DNA of 48,952 nucleotides, from positions 1 to 48,952 of the forward strand of contig JAGSHH010000002.1 in NCBI GenBank assembly GCA_023954655.1. Direction: 5' to 3'. Below, one piece after another: positions 9,604-17,054 of this stretch (the first letter of the stretch is position 1; every line of letters starts with the position of its first letter). The notes beneath the pieces were generated by a model. The model was not told the DNA's origin. It saw only the letters and a list, made by a program, of their open reading frames with translations, and ran no database searches. Made by a program: the position numbers and the translations under genes. This stretch comes from Colwelliaceae bacterium (GTDB taxonomy: Bacteria; Pseudomonadota; Gammaproteobacteria; Enterobacterales; Alteromonadaceae).

Positions 9604-9767
9604 CGCGTAGGAATAATAAGCGAAAGTATAAAATATTCTAATTGATATGGCTTGTAATATTTATTTTTCAATATATAAGATGAAGTTTTTCGCTTTTAAC
9701 TCTATCAAACGATTTCATTATAAAAAATATGGTAAGCTCAAGTTAAAGTGCACAATTGAGATAGTCA

Positions 9768-10838
9768 TTGGAAAACACAACACTATTGCTTAAGGAGCTT
9801 GTCGCTAATTTTCTTTTTTTAAGTAGCGAAGCAAGCCCATGGTTATTATTAGGATTAATCATTGCAGGTCTAATGAAATCATGGGTACCAACGCAAATTC
9901 TAAGTCATCATTTAGGAGATGGTAAATTAGCGATTATAAAAGCTGCGTTGATTGGTGCTCCGTTACCATTATGCTCTTGTGGTGTAATACCTGTAGCCAC
10001 TGAGTTACGACGAAGTGGAGCATCTGCACCAGCAACCGCTTCGTTTTTAGTCGCAACACCTGAAACGGGAGTAGATTCCATTTCAGTTTCTTATGCATTA
10101 CTAGGGCCTGTTTTTGCTATTTTTCGCCCTATCACCGCCGTAGTTTCTGCCATTGTAACAGGCATTTTAGTGACAACAGCTAAGGTTTCCACAAAACCTG
10201 AAACAAAAGAAACATCTTGTTGTCATGCTAAAACAGTAGAAGTTAAAAAAGAAAAGTCGTCATGTTGCAGTAAAACTCAAGAAACAAAACCTGCTACTGT
10301 TTTAGAAAAGACATTAGCAGGCCTTAGATATTCTGCAACACAACTAATTGATGATTTGATTATTTGGCTTTTAATCGGTTTGATTTTTGCCACATTAATA
10401 AAAACATTTGTGCCAACTTCCTTTTTGTTAAGTTATGGCAGTGGGTTACCTGCAATGTTATTGATGATTGCGATATCTATTCCAATGTATATATGTGCTA
10501 CCGCTTCAACGCCTATTGCCGCAGGTTTTATTTTGGCTGGTATATCACCAGGAACCGCATTGGTATTTATGATGGCCGGTCCAGCAACAAACATTTCTAC
10601 GTTAGGTGTTATTAAAAGTGAAATGGGTAGCAGCGTATTAGTACGTTATTTATTAGGAATTGGAAGTTGTGCTATCGGGTTTGGATTGTTACTTGATTGG
10701 GGGATTAATTATTTTTCTATTAATATTGGTCAGCAAATGCAACACAGTCATGAAATGCTACCATATTGGTTTGGTTTAACTTGTTCAGGGCTAATTGCAT
10801 TTTTAGCGTTGAAACCTTTAAGAAACAAAATATTATAA
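9768..10838 (+). CDS. SO_0444-type Cu/Zn efflux permease
   Basis: A 356-residue inner-membrane permease of the DUF318/ArsP-like superfamily, closest to the group named SO_0444 Cu/Zn efflux transporters. It has about eight membrane helices, the conserved PLCSCGVIPVATELRRSGAS motif (about residue 65) with its second-half counterpart ICATASTPIAAG, and a central cytoplasmic loop carrying two CC motifs (SCCHAK near 150 and SSCCSK near 165) that would bind soft metals. The start is TTG at 9768 with weak GAGA upstream. Substrate assignment rests on family naming only. Confidence 0.85.
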   Translation: MENTTLLLKELVANFLFLSSEASPWLLLGLIIAGLMKSWVPTQILSHHLGDGKLAIIKAALIGAPLPLCSCGVIPVATELRRSGASAPATASFLVATPETGVDSISVSYALLGPVFAIFRPITAVVSAIVTGILVTTAKVSTKPETKETSCCHAKTVEVKKEKSSCCSKTQETKPATVLEKTLAGLRYSATQLIDDLIIWLLIGLIFATLIKTFVPTSFLLSYGSGLPAMLLMIAISIPMYICATASTPIAAGFILAGISPGTALVFMMAGPATNISTLGVIKSEMGSSVLVRYLLGIGSCAIGFGLLLDWGINYFSINIGQQMQHSHEMLPYWFGLTCSGLIAFLALKPLRNKIL

Positions 10839-10968
10839 TTTTTTAATCAAAAGTCACTTTAGCTTTTTTATTCTGATAAGATCGAATAAATTTACTTTAT
10901 ATCAAGTGATCTCTTTGAAGAATTTGATATAACAACTATGTAATGAATTTTTATTAACGGAGTGATCG

Positions 10969-11766
10969 GTGGAGTTTTCTCATTTTGGCGCTTTAGCTGC
11001 TTTTATTTGCTATTTTTTGGCAACCTTTGCAGTAGTTTTTCGATTGTTTCACCCGAAAGGCCCACACATTGTTTCAGTCTTAACCTTAGGGTGCTTAGCA
11101 ATAATTATTCATACTTTGAATACTGCCAACTATTTATTCAATCAAGAGGTCATAAATTTTTCTCTACCTAATGTCGTTTCATTGGTAAGTTTAATCATAA
11201 CTTTAACCGTCACTTCATTAGCATTACGCTTTAAAGTTAATTTATTAATCCCTGTTACATATGCTTTTGCAGGCTTATGGCAACTGATAATGGTATTTAT
11301 GCCGCAAGGAAATAGTGCCCCTATTATTTCAGGAGGTTTTCCTGTTGTTAGTCATGTAACGCTTGCACTTATCGCATATTGTGTATTAGTTATCGCTACC
11401 CTTTTTGCTTTCCAAGTAGCATATATAAATATGAAATTAAAAAGTAAAAATCTAGCTGCTGTTAGTCACTTACCCCCATTAATGCAGGTTGAAACACAGC
11501 TTTTTATTTTACTATTTATAGGAACTGCCTGTTTAACCCTGAGCGAATTAACAGGATTTATCTTTTTAGAAAATTTTATTTCTAAAGACAATGCTCACAA
11601 AACGGTTTTATCATTGTTATCCCTCTTATGTTATATCACTATTTTGTGGGGGCATTTCAAACAAGGGTGGCGTGGTCATCGAGTTTTAGTATTAACAATT
11701 GTTGCAACAAGTTTATTAACCTTGGCTTATTTCGGTAGTAGATTCGTTAAAGAGTTTCTCTTATAA
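10969..11766 (+). CDS. CcsA/YpjD-type cytochrome c assembly family membrane protein
   Basis: A 265-residue integral membrane protein with about eight helices and the CcsA-family pattern, including a conserved late WGHFKQGWRG motif. E. coli YpjD, the usual gammaproteobacterial member, lies beside ffh and a CorB/YfjD-type gene, exactly the context seen here. The start is GTG at 10969 with GGAG six bases upstream (10959-10962). A haem-handling role is implied by family membership; the function of YpjD is not settled. A terminator at 11788-11822 follows. Confidence 0.88.
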   Translation: MEFSHFGALAAFICYFLATFAVVFRLFHPKGPHIVSVLTLGCLAIIIHTLNTANYLFNQEVINFSLPNVVSLVSLIITLTVTSLALRFKVNLLIPVTYAFAGLWQLIMVFMPQGNSAPIISGGFPVVSHVTLALIAYCVLVIATLFAFQVAYINMKLKSKNLAAVSHLPPLMQVETQLFILLFIGTACLTLSELTGFIFLENFISKDNAHKTVLSLLSLLCYITILWGHFKQGWRGHRVLVLTIVATSLLTLAYFGSRFVKEFLL

Positions 11767-11787
11767 ACTTTTTTAAGGTATAACTAC

Positions 11788-11822
11788 AAATGACTTAATA
11801 AAAATTAACTAAGTCATTTTTT
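11788..11822 (+). terminator. Terminator after the CcsA-like gene
   Basis: AAATGACTTA (11788-11797) pairs with TAAGTCATTT (11810-11819), followed by T6. It is only 22 bp before the next start, so the downstream gene must be reached by readthrough or by a promoter inside this short space. Confidence 0.75.
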
Positions 11823-11843
11823 AAGCTACATAGGATCCCCTGC

Positions 11844-13130
11844 TTGGATAACATATCAACGAATATGCTGTTTACCATCCTTGGTGTACTCATATTAATC
11901 TCTGCCTATTTTTCTGGTTCAGAAACAGGCATGATGTCACTTAATCGTTATCGGTTACGTCACTTAGAAAAACAAAAACATAAAGGCGCTAAGCGTGTCA
12001 GTAAGCTTTTAGCTGCACCTGATAAACTTATTGGTTTAATTCTTATAGGCAATAATTTAGTAAATATTTTTGCAACGTTAATCACGGGTATTATAGCGCA
12101 ACGACTATATGGCGACACAGGTGTATTCTATGCGGGTTTATTACTCACACTTGTGATATTAATTTTTGCTGAAATAACACCGAAAACTTTAGCGGCACTT
12201 TATCCAGATAAAATAGCTTTTCCAAGTTCAATCATCCTTACGTTACTTTTAAAGATTTTTCTTCCATTGGTAATCGCTGTTAACTGGATAACTAACGGAC
12301 TACTGTCACTTTTGGGAGTTAGCTCCCAACAACGCGAACAACACAGTTTAAGTTCAGAAGAGCTGAGAACCGTCGTAAATGAGTCAGGAGCTTTATTGGC
12401 AGAACGCGATCAAGATATGCTGGTTAGTATTTTAGATCTCGAAAAAGTTACGGTTGAGGATATTATGATCCCACGTAGTGAGCTTGTCGGTATAGACATC
12501 AATCAAGACTGGAAGAAAATTCAGAAGCAATTAACTCATTCAACTCATACTCGTGTTTTATTATATCGTGACACAATAGATGATGTGGTTGGTTATATTC
12601 ATATGCGTGATGCCGTGAAGTTACTTTCAAAAAATCAATTTAATAAAGCAACAATAATTCGCGCGGTTAGAGAGTTATATTTTATTCCTGAAGGTACAAC
12701 ATTAAACGTACAGCTGTTGAAATTTCAAGATGCAAAAGAACGTTTAGGTTTAGTTGTTGACGAATATGGAGATATTCAAGGTTTAGTTACCTTAGAAGAT
12801 ATATTAGAAGAAATCGTCGGTGACTTTACAACAACCATGACACCCGCAGCCAGTGATGAAGTTAATGTTCAGCCAGATGGGACTTATTTAGTTGATGGCA
12901 GTGCAACAGTACGTGATATCAACAAAGAAATGGGATGGAAGTTTCCCACCAATGGTCCTAAAACGCTTAACGGATTAATATTAGAGTATTTAGAAGATAT
13001 CCCTGAAGCAAATTTAAGTGTGAGGATTGCTGGTTACCCTTTAGAAATTATTGATGTTAATGATAATATGATTAAAACCGTTCGTATCCTACCTGAGTTT
13101 TATCAGGATGATGACTTAGATAATGAATAA
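11844..13130 (+). CDS. CNNM/CorB-type (HlyC/CorC family) transporter
   Basis: A 428-residue membrane protein, homologous to E. coli CorB/YfjD, involved in magnesium or cobalt homeostasis. It shows a CNNM (DUF21) membrane domain with about four helices (FSGSETGMMSLNRYRLRHL, EITPKTLAALYP), a pair of CBS domains starting at TVEDIMIPRSE and ending LVTLEDILEEIVGD, and the C-terminal CorC_HlyC domain (GSATVRDINKEMGW, TLNGLILEYLEDIP). The TTG start at 11844 is supported by AGGA at 11832-11835. The gene pair with the CcsA-like protein is conserved near ffh. Confidence 0.93.
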   Translation: MDNISTNMLFTILGVLILISAYFSGSETGMMSLNRYRLRHLEKQKHKGAKRVSKLLAAPDKLIGLILIGNNLVNIFATLITGIIAQRLYGDTGVFYAGLLLTLVILIFAEITPKTLAALYPDKIAFPSSIILTLLLKIFLPLVIAVNWITNGLLSLLGVSSQQREQHSLSSEELRTVVNESGALLAERDQDMLVSILDLEKVTVEDIMIPRSELVGIDINQDWKKIQKQLTHSTHTRVLLYRDTIDDVVGYIHMRDAVKLLSKNQFNKATIIRAVRELYFIPEGTTLNVQLLKFQDAKERLGLVVDEYGDIQGLVTLEDILEEIVGDFTTTMTPAASDEVNVQPDGTYLVDGSATVRDINKEMGWKFPTNGPKTLNGLILEYLEDIPEANLSVRIAGYPLEIIDVNDNMIKTVRILPEFYQDDDLDNE

Positions 13131-13142
13131 CATTTAATCGTC

Positions 13143-13604
13143 ATGAAAAAAATTGAAATTAGCGATTTAAAACTATTAGAAATTTTAAATCGTATCCCTT
13201 TTTTTAAAGGTTTTACTGTTAATGAACGTAAGGCATTCTTCACGAACTCTCTTAATTTCCTACTTTGTCATAAAAATAAATTCATTATTAATACCGGTGA
13301 TAAAGAAACCAACTTCTATATCATATTGTCTGGTGAGGCTAGTGTATGGATAAATCAAAATAAACATGAAGTAGCAACACTGAAACCTGGATATTTTATC
13401 GGTGAGGGAGCCTTTATTAACAATAGGCCTAGATCTGCAAGTGTGATGGCAAAAACAGATACAATGTTAGTTTGTTTGGACCAAGAATCACTAAGGAGAT
13501 TCCCTGCAAGTGTCAGGGAAAAAATAAAAGATCAAATCATTGAAGGAATGGCATTACGCTTAACAGACATGAATCAAAGATATCTTAATGTGGATAATAG
13601 TTAA
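13143..13604 (+). CDS. Cyclic-nucleotide-binding domain protein without output domain
   Basis: A 153-residue soluble protein made almost only of a CRP-type cNMP-binding beta-roll: NTGDKETNFYIILSGEASVWI, then PGYFIGEGAFINNRPRSASVMA, which covers the phosphate-binding cassette region. There is no helix-turn-helix after it, so it is not a DNA-binding CRP/FNR regulator. It starts 12 bp after the CorC-like gene stop and probably shares its transcript, which suggests a regulatory partner role. No clear ribosome-binding site. The last codons contain a TGTGGATAA DnaA-box sequence. Confidence 0.82.
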   Translation: MKKIEISDLKLLEILNRIPFFKGFTVNERKAFFTNSLNFLLCHKNKFIINTGDKETNFYIILSGEASVWINQNKHEVATLKPGYFIGEGAFINNRPRSASVMAKTDTMLVCLDQESLRRFPASVREKIKDQIIEGMALRLTDMNQRYLNVDNS

Positions 13605-13679
13605 ACCAATCAAAAATACCCACAAAGTTACCCACAGGCAATAATACAATAATCATGTTTCCACAATTTCTGTGGATAA
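13589..13679. promoter_or_regulatory. Cluster of DnaA-box-like 9-mers
   Basis: Two exact TTATCCACA boxes on the minus strand (13589-13597, inside the end of the upstream gene, and 13671-13679) flank three near-matches on the plus strand: ATACCCACA (13616-13624), TTACCCACA (13628-13636) and GTTTCCACA (13657-13665). The exact boxes and one near-match are strong candidates for DnaA binding; the others have two mismatches. Function unproven. Confidence 0.45.
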
Positions 13680-13898
13680 CAATAGCAAGACCAATAAAAT
13701 AACGCCTTTACATTTTGCAAACAGTTTTTGATAAAATAATGAAGTTTTTTTAACATTTTTTTAAACTTCAAAGAGGACGTGCCCTCGCATTAAATTCCAA
13801 TAAAAATAGTCATTTTGGCAAGAAAAATGCTATTGATACTAAGTAATTTATCCAATAAGCAGCTTTGAGTTTGTAGTAAGATTTTCGTATGAAATATA

Positions 13899-13914
13899 GG
13901 TGATATTTATCACA
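13899..13914. promoter_or_regulatory. CRP/FNR-like palindrome
   Basis: GGTGA-TATTTA-TCACA differs from the core CRP consensus TGTGA-N6-TCACA at one position; the same bases include TGAT-N4-ATCA, an FNR-like arrangement. It lies in a convergent region with no obvious target gene. Confidence 0.4.
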
Positions 13915-13950
13915 TATTGATAAGTAATAACCATATAGATAATAATAATA

Positions 13951-13975
13951 AAAACAGCTTTAAATAGCTGTTTTT
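13951..13975. terminator. Bidirectional terminator
   Basis: AAAACAGCT (13951-13959) pairs perfectly with AGCTGTTTT (13966-13974) around a 6-nt loop, with A-run and T-run on both sides. It would end the plus-strand CorC-like/cNMP transcript and the minus-strand SLT lipoprotein transcript. Confidence 0.8.
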
Positions 13976-14050
13976 GACATCTATTTCACGAAGTAGCACA
14001 AAAGTTATCCAAAGAAATAAAGATTTTCAATCAACGATTAGGAATAGTCT

Positions 14051-14671
14051 TTAACCAAAAAACAATCGCCACAACCAACTTTCATTTAAATCAGCTTCAC
14101 AACTTTTTAATTGACTACTATATCTTTTAGCTCGGTTATCAACCTTACGAGAAACCTTAACTAACCAGCTTTTCTTCTTATAAGTTTTACGTTGAAATCC
14201 TCCCCAACCTTCATGATAATTAAGGTATTGATTATATGCGTCCCACTTTGACACTTTATTTATTTTTTGTGTCTTATAAATAAACCATCCCATAAAATCA
14301 ATAGCATCATCAAAATCATCTCTGTCAGCTCCACTGTTTCCAGTTTCTTTAATATAGTCATCCCAAGTCATAGTTTTAGCTTGTGAGTAACCATAAGCAC
14401 TACTCACTCGGCCCCACGGAATAAACCCAAGCAAATAATCTCTAGGTGGTAAAGCATCTTCTTTAAAAGAGCTTTCCTGATACATCATACTCATAGGAAC
14501 ATGAATGGGCACACCCCAACGTTCCCTGGCCTCTTTTGCAGAAAAATACCAATCTCTATGCTCTCTAAATATTTCACATAAATTTTCAGGGTTTTTCGGA
14601 GGGGGTGTTGCACAACTTGTTAGTACAACAACACAAAAGAACAAAATTAAAGAAGAAAGTAACTTACTCAT
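14051..14671 (-). CDS. SLT-domain lipoprotein (putative lytic transglycosylase)
   Basis: A 206-residue predicted outer-membrane lipoprotein starting MSKLLSSLILFFCVVV with lipobox LTSC followed by a proline-rich linker. The mature part has a lysozyme-like SLT fold: HVPMSMMYQESSFKEDA carries the presumed catalytic glutamate, followed by SAYGYSQAKTMTWDDY and NQYLNYHEGWGGF. It would cleave peptidoglycan glycan strands. I use the ATG at 14671; a TTG nine bases earlier is less likely. The sequence differs from the classical MltC/EmtA, so activity is inferred. Its 5' side faces the small RNA array. Confidence 0.85.
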   Translation of the reverse strand: MSKLLSSLILFFCVVVLTSCATPPPKNPENLCEIFREHRDWYFSAKEARERWGVPIHVPMSMMYQESSFKEDALPPRDYLLGFIPWGRVSSAYGYSQAKTMTWDDYIKETGNSGADRDDFDDAIDFMGWFIYKTQKINKVSKWDAYNQYLNYHEGWGGFQRKTYKKKSWLVKVSRKVDNRAKRYSSQLKSCEADLNESWLWRLFFG

Positions 14672-14757
14672 AAAAGCCAAAATAAATTTTATCGATGAAA
14701 GTAATGATGCCAGAAATAACTTTAGTTAGGTAATAAAAGAAAAAAAATAAAAATTTT

Positions 14758-14784
14758 GAACTTTTCTTAATATGTCTCGTCTTA
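14758..14784 (+). promoter_or_regulatory. Sigma-E-like promoter of small RNA unit 1
   Basis: GAACTT (14758-14763), 16-nt spacer, TCTTA (14780-14784). This matches the sigma-E pattern GGAACTT-N16-TCNNA except for the first G. The same layout occurs in the two following units. Confidence 0.65.
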
Positions 14785-14789
14785 CTTAC

Positions 14790-14862
14790 AAGACATTCAT
14801 TTTATGTTTCCCCTTGGATAGTTTTTATAGCGCATTTCTTAATCAGAAAAGCGCTTTTTTTT
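14790..14862 (+). ncRNA. Putative small RNA unit 1 of a tandem array
   Basis: Predicted transcript of about 73 nt, with start estimated 5-7 nt after the -10 element. It begins with a possible weak hairpin (GACAT/ATGTT), then the single-stranded-looking TTTCCCCTTGGA, then a U-rich segment. It ends in an intrinsic terminator: AGCGC (14829-14833) with GCGCT (14851-14855), plus an inner TTTCT/AGAAA stem, followed by T8. This architecture (short, 5' C-rich seed, Rho-independent end) is that of Hfq-dependent trans-acting sRNAs. No open frame of note. Exact ends are inferred. Confidence 0.62.
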
Positions 14863-14888
14863 ACCTAAAATTTATTTTTAATTAAATT

Positions 14889-14915
14889 GAACTAAATTGA
14901 AAAATGATGCTCTTA
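14889..14915 (+). promoter_or_regulatory. Sigma-E-like promoter of small RNA unit 2
   Basis: GAACTA (14889-14894), 16-nt spacer, TCTTA (14911-14915), followed by ATATATGAGAG, nearly the same as the sequence after the unit 3 promoter. Confidence 0.62.
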
Positions 14916-14920
14916 ATATA

Positions 14921-14991
14921 TGAGAGGTTTATTTCCCTTAGTGTTTCATGTTTTAGACGCGTTACTTATTTTAAGTTAACGCGTTTTTTTT
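14921..14991 (+). ncRNA. Putative small RNA unit 2 of a tandem array
   Basis: Predicted transcript of about 71 nt starting near TGAGAGG. It contains TTTCCCTTAGTG as the likely unpaired C-rich segment. The terminator is strong: ACGCGTTA (14957-14964) pairs with TAACGCGT (14977-14984), with an inner CTTA/TAAG stem, followed by T8. Same strand and spacing as units 1 and 3. Ends are inferred. Confidence 0.62.
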
Positions 14992-15031
14992 ATGCTGATT
15001 TTTAAAATCGGATTAATTTAGAACAAAAAAT

Positions 15032-15058
15032 GAACTAATGATAAATGATGAAGTCATA
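15032..15058 (+). promoter_or_regulatory. Sigma-E-like promoter of small RNA unit 3
   Basis: GAACTA (15032-15037), 16-nt spacer, TCATA (15054-15058). Shares AATGATG in the spacer and ATAATTGAGAG downstream with unit 2, indicating duplication. Confidence 0.62.
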
Positions 15059-15063
15059 ATAAT

Positions 15064-15130
15064 TGAGAGCAAAACCTCCCTGGACTGCTTTCTTATTATT
15101 ACGGCGCGTTACCCTAACGCGCTTTTTTTT
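15064..15130 (+). ncRNA. Putative small RNA unit 3 of a tandem array
   Basis: Predicted transcript of about 67 nt. GAGAGCA (15065-15071) can pair with TGCTTTC (15086-15092), presenting CCTCCCTGGA in a loop; CCTCCC is a perfect complement of a Shine-Dalgarno sequence. The terminator is GCGCGTT (15104-15110) with AACGCGC (15116-15122), followed by T8. It ends 38 bp before the convergent gshA stop codon. Ends are inferred. Confidence 0.62.
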
Positions 15131-15168
15131 GTCTATTTATCAACCTATAATATTATGCAAGAAAACTG

Positions 15169-16737
15169 TTATTCAAAGTATTCGTCAAGAAACCTATCAA
15201 AATCAACATTATCAGATTGTTCAATTTCATTCTGCTTTTGCAACGATATCTCAGCCTGATCGATAAAGTATTGTTGTGAATAAAACTGATATTCACTATT
15301 TAAAGCCTCTTCACGGTAACTTTGCGCTTTATCTAATGCAAATTGAGTGAGACTTTGTCCTTGTTCTACTACTAGATCTAAAATTTGCGCAGATGGCGTT
15401 AAACTTTTATCTGTTAATTTTTTTTCTTCGATCGCTAGTGCAGTGATGTATTTTTCACCTCCGTATGCTTTATCAAGTAGCTCTGCAACTTGCTGCATGT
15501 CAGAGAATAATTCACCGCCCCATTGTTCAATTGATTTTTCATCACCTTGGTCATTAAGTAATAATTTGGGGTCTCTTCCTCTGACAACAACATCATCCAT
15601 ATTACGTTCATAAACATTTTGCTTATTACAATCTAATAATGGGCTTTCAACTAACGCACAATAGGTCAAAAATATATCAAGAAAATATACTTGCTGCTGA
15701 CTAATACCAGTATCTGAAAAAGGATTAATATCCAATGCTCGTACTTCAATATATTCTACACCTCTACTTTGTAATGCTTCAGAGGGTTTCTCTCCAGATT
15801 TCGCTACCTGTTTAGGTCGGATGGGTGCATAAAGTTCATTTTCAATTTGTAAAACATTGCTGTTTAGTTGCTGATACTTACCCGCAACTTTTAAACCTAT
15901 TTTTTCAAATTCTGAAGATTTTATATTGATAGCTTCTTTAACACCTTCAAGATATCCATCAAGGTCGTTATAACAAATATGTAAAGCTGACTGCTCACTG
16001 TTGGTATAACCTAAATCACTCATCCGTAAAGATGTTGCATATTCAAGATATAAATAACCATTTTTCGATTTTTTAAATGGTAGTGGCGTAGGTTTATTTT
16101 GTAAAAATGACGAACAAATAGCTGGTGAACTGCCATATAAATAAGGGATCAACCAACAAAAACGTTTATAATTTCTCAATAAAGAAAAGTATTTAGAAGA
16201 CACATATGGTTGAAATTCATCATTATTCTTATCTAGTTTCTTTAGGGTTTTCCAGAAATTTTCAGAGAATGAAAAGTTAAAATGAATACCAGCAATCACT
16301 TGCATCATACTACCGTAGCGATTTTTCAAACCTTGACGATAAACTGTTTTCATTTTACCTACGTTAGAATTTCCGTATTGAGCAAGTGCTATTTTATCAT
16401 CATCATCAACAAAGCATGGCATACTCATTGGCCAAATTAATTCTTCGTTAATTTGTGAGAAAGTAAATTTTTGTGTATCTCTTAATTGTGCTATCGCTTC
16501 TTCGGGAGAATTACTAACAGGAGTTATAAATTCAAGCAAACATTCTGCATAATCAGTAGTTATATTAGGATGAGTTAGGGCAGATCCTAAACTTTGATAA
16601 TGCTTATGTTCTGATAACCCACCTTGAGGCTTTACTCGTAATCCTTCTCGTTCAATGCCTCTTCCAATTCCGGCTAATGAAGATATATGTTTATCATCAC
16701 TTAATGTGCTGATGTATTGCTGAAATGATAATGTCAA
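15169..16737 (-). CDS. gshA: Glutamate-cysteine ligase
   Basis: A 522-residue cytoplasmic enzyme making gamma-glutamylcysteine, the first step of glutathione synthesis. It is of the proteobacterial GshA type: LAGIGRGIEREGLRV, then TDYAECLLEFITPV, GIHFNFSFSENFW, and the late VEYIEVRALDINPFSDTG. Length is typical. The start codon is TTG at 16737 (translation MTLSFQQYIS), as in E. coli gshA, preceded by an AGGGA site; an unusual start often means modest translation. The neighbouring small RNA array is on the opposite strand, ending just past its stop. Confidence 0.97.
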   Translation of the reverse strand: MTLSFQQYISTLSDDKHISSLAGIGRGIEREGLRVKPQGGLSEHKHYQSLGSALTHPNITTDYAECLLEFITPVSNSPEEAIAQLRDTQKFTFSQINEELIWPMSMPCFVDDDDKIALAQYGNSNVGKMKTVYRQGLKNRYGSMMQVIAGIHFNFSFSENFWKTLKKLDKNNDEFQPYVSSKYFSLLRNYKRFCWLIPYLYGSSPAICSSFLQNKPTPLPFKKSKNGYLYLEYATSLRMSDLGYTNSEQSALHICYNDLDGYLEGVKEAINIKSSEFEKIGLKVAGKYQQLNSNVLQIENELYAPIRPKQVAKSGEKPSEALQSRGVEYIEVRALDINPFSDTGISQQQVYFLDIFLTYCALVESPLLDCNKQNVYERNMDDVVVRGRDPKLLLNDQGDEKSIEQWGGELFSDMQQVAELLDKAYGGEKYITALAIEEKKLTDKSLTPSAQILDLVVEQGQSLTQFALDKAQSYREEALNSEYQFYSQQYFIDQAEISLQKQNEIEQSDNVDFDRFLDEYFE

Positions 16738-17054
16738 AATAATCCCTGTAGCTTGAAGCGGTTACTGTTTATCTATCTTAGGGTAATTGTCTATAATTCA
16801 ATGGCTATTGGTTATTTATATTAAAGTCGTTTACTTTTGAATGTAACAAAAAGTAATTAACCTCTTTTAGCGTTAAATAACACTTCATCATTAACCTTAG
16901 ACCGATTATATTTATTTTTAATTGCACAAAGAAAGATATTATAGCAATCATAAAAATAAGTTAGTGCACTTAGAACATAATTTTTTGTATTAGCTATTCC
17001 TAATATATACAACATCAGGTACAGTTTAGCGAAATAATTATAAGAAGATAGATT
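16738..17054. other. Divergent intergenic region gshA / nhaC-like
   Basis: This 317-bp AT-rich stretch must contain the promoters of gshA and the antiporter. I see no convincing gene, hairpin or operator. A short open frame on the minus strand (16857-17060) lacks any coding character. Confidence 0.5.

Larger units (their letters stand above)
13605..14050. other. Gene-free convergent region with several palindromes
   Basis: This 446-bp region separates the 3' ends of two convergent genes. It holds the DnaA-box-like cluster, an AT-rich inverted repeat (TGAAGTTT 13740-13747 with AAACTTCA 13763-13770), a GAGG/CCTC mini-hairpin just after it, a CRP-like palindrome (13899-13914), a terminator (13951-13975) and a further DnaA-like TTATCCAAA at 14005-14013. 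No credible open reading frame is present. Convergent spacers in this window are otherwise usually under 80 bp. Confidence 0.6.

Noticed and set aside
15038-15266. Short plus-strand open frames over small RNA unit 3 and the gshA end
   Set aside because: They run antisense into gshA, lack ribosome-binding sites and have no protein-like composition; the terminator at 15104-15130 cuts them.
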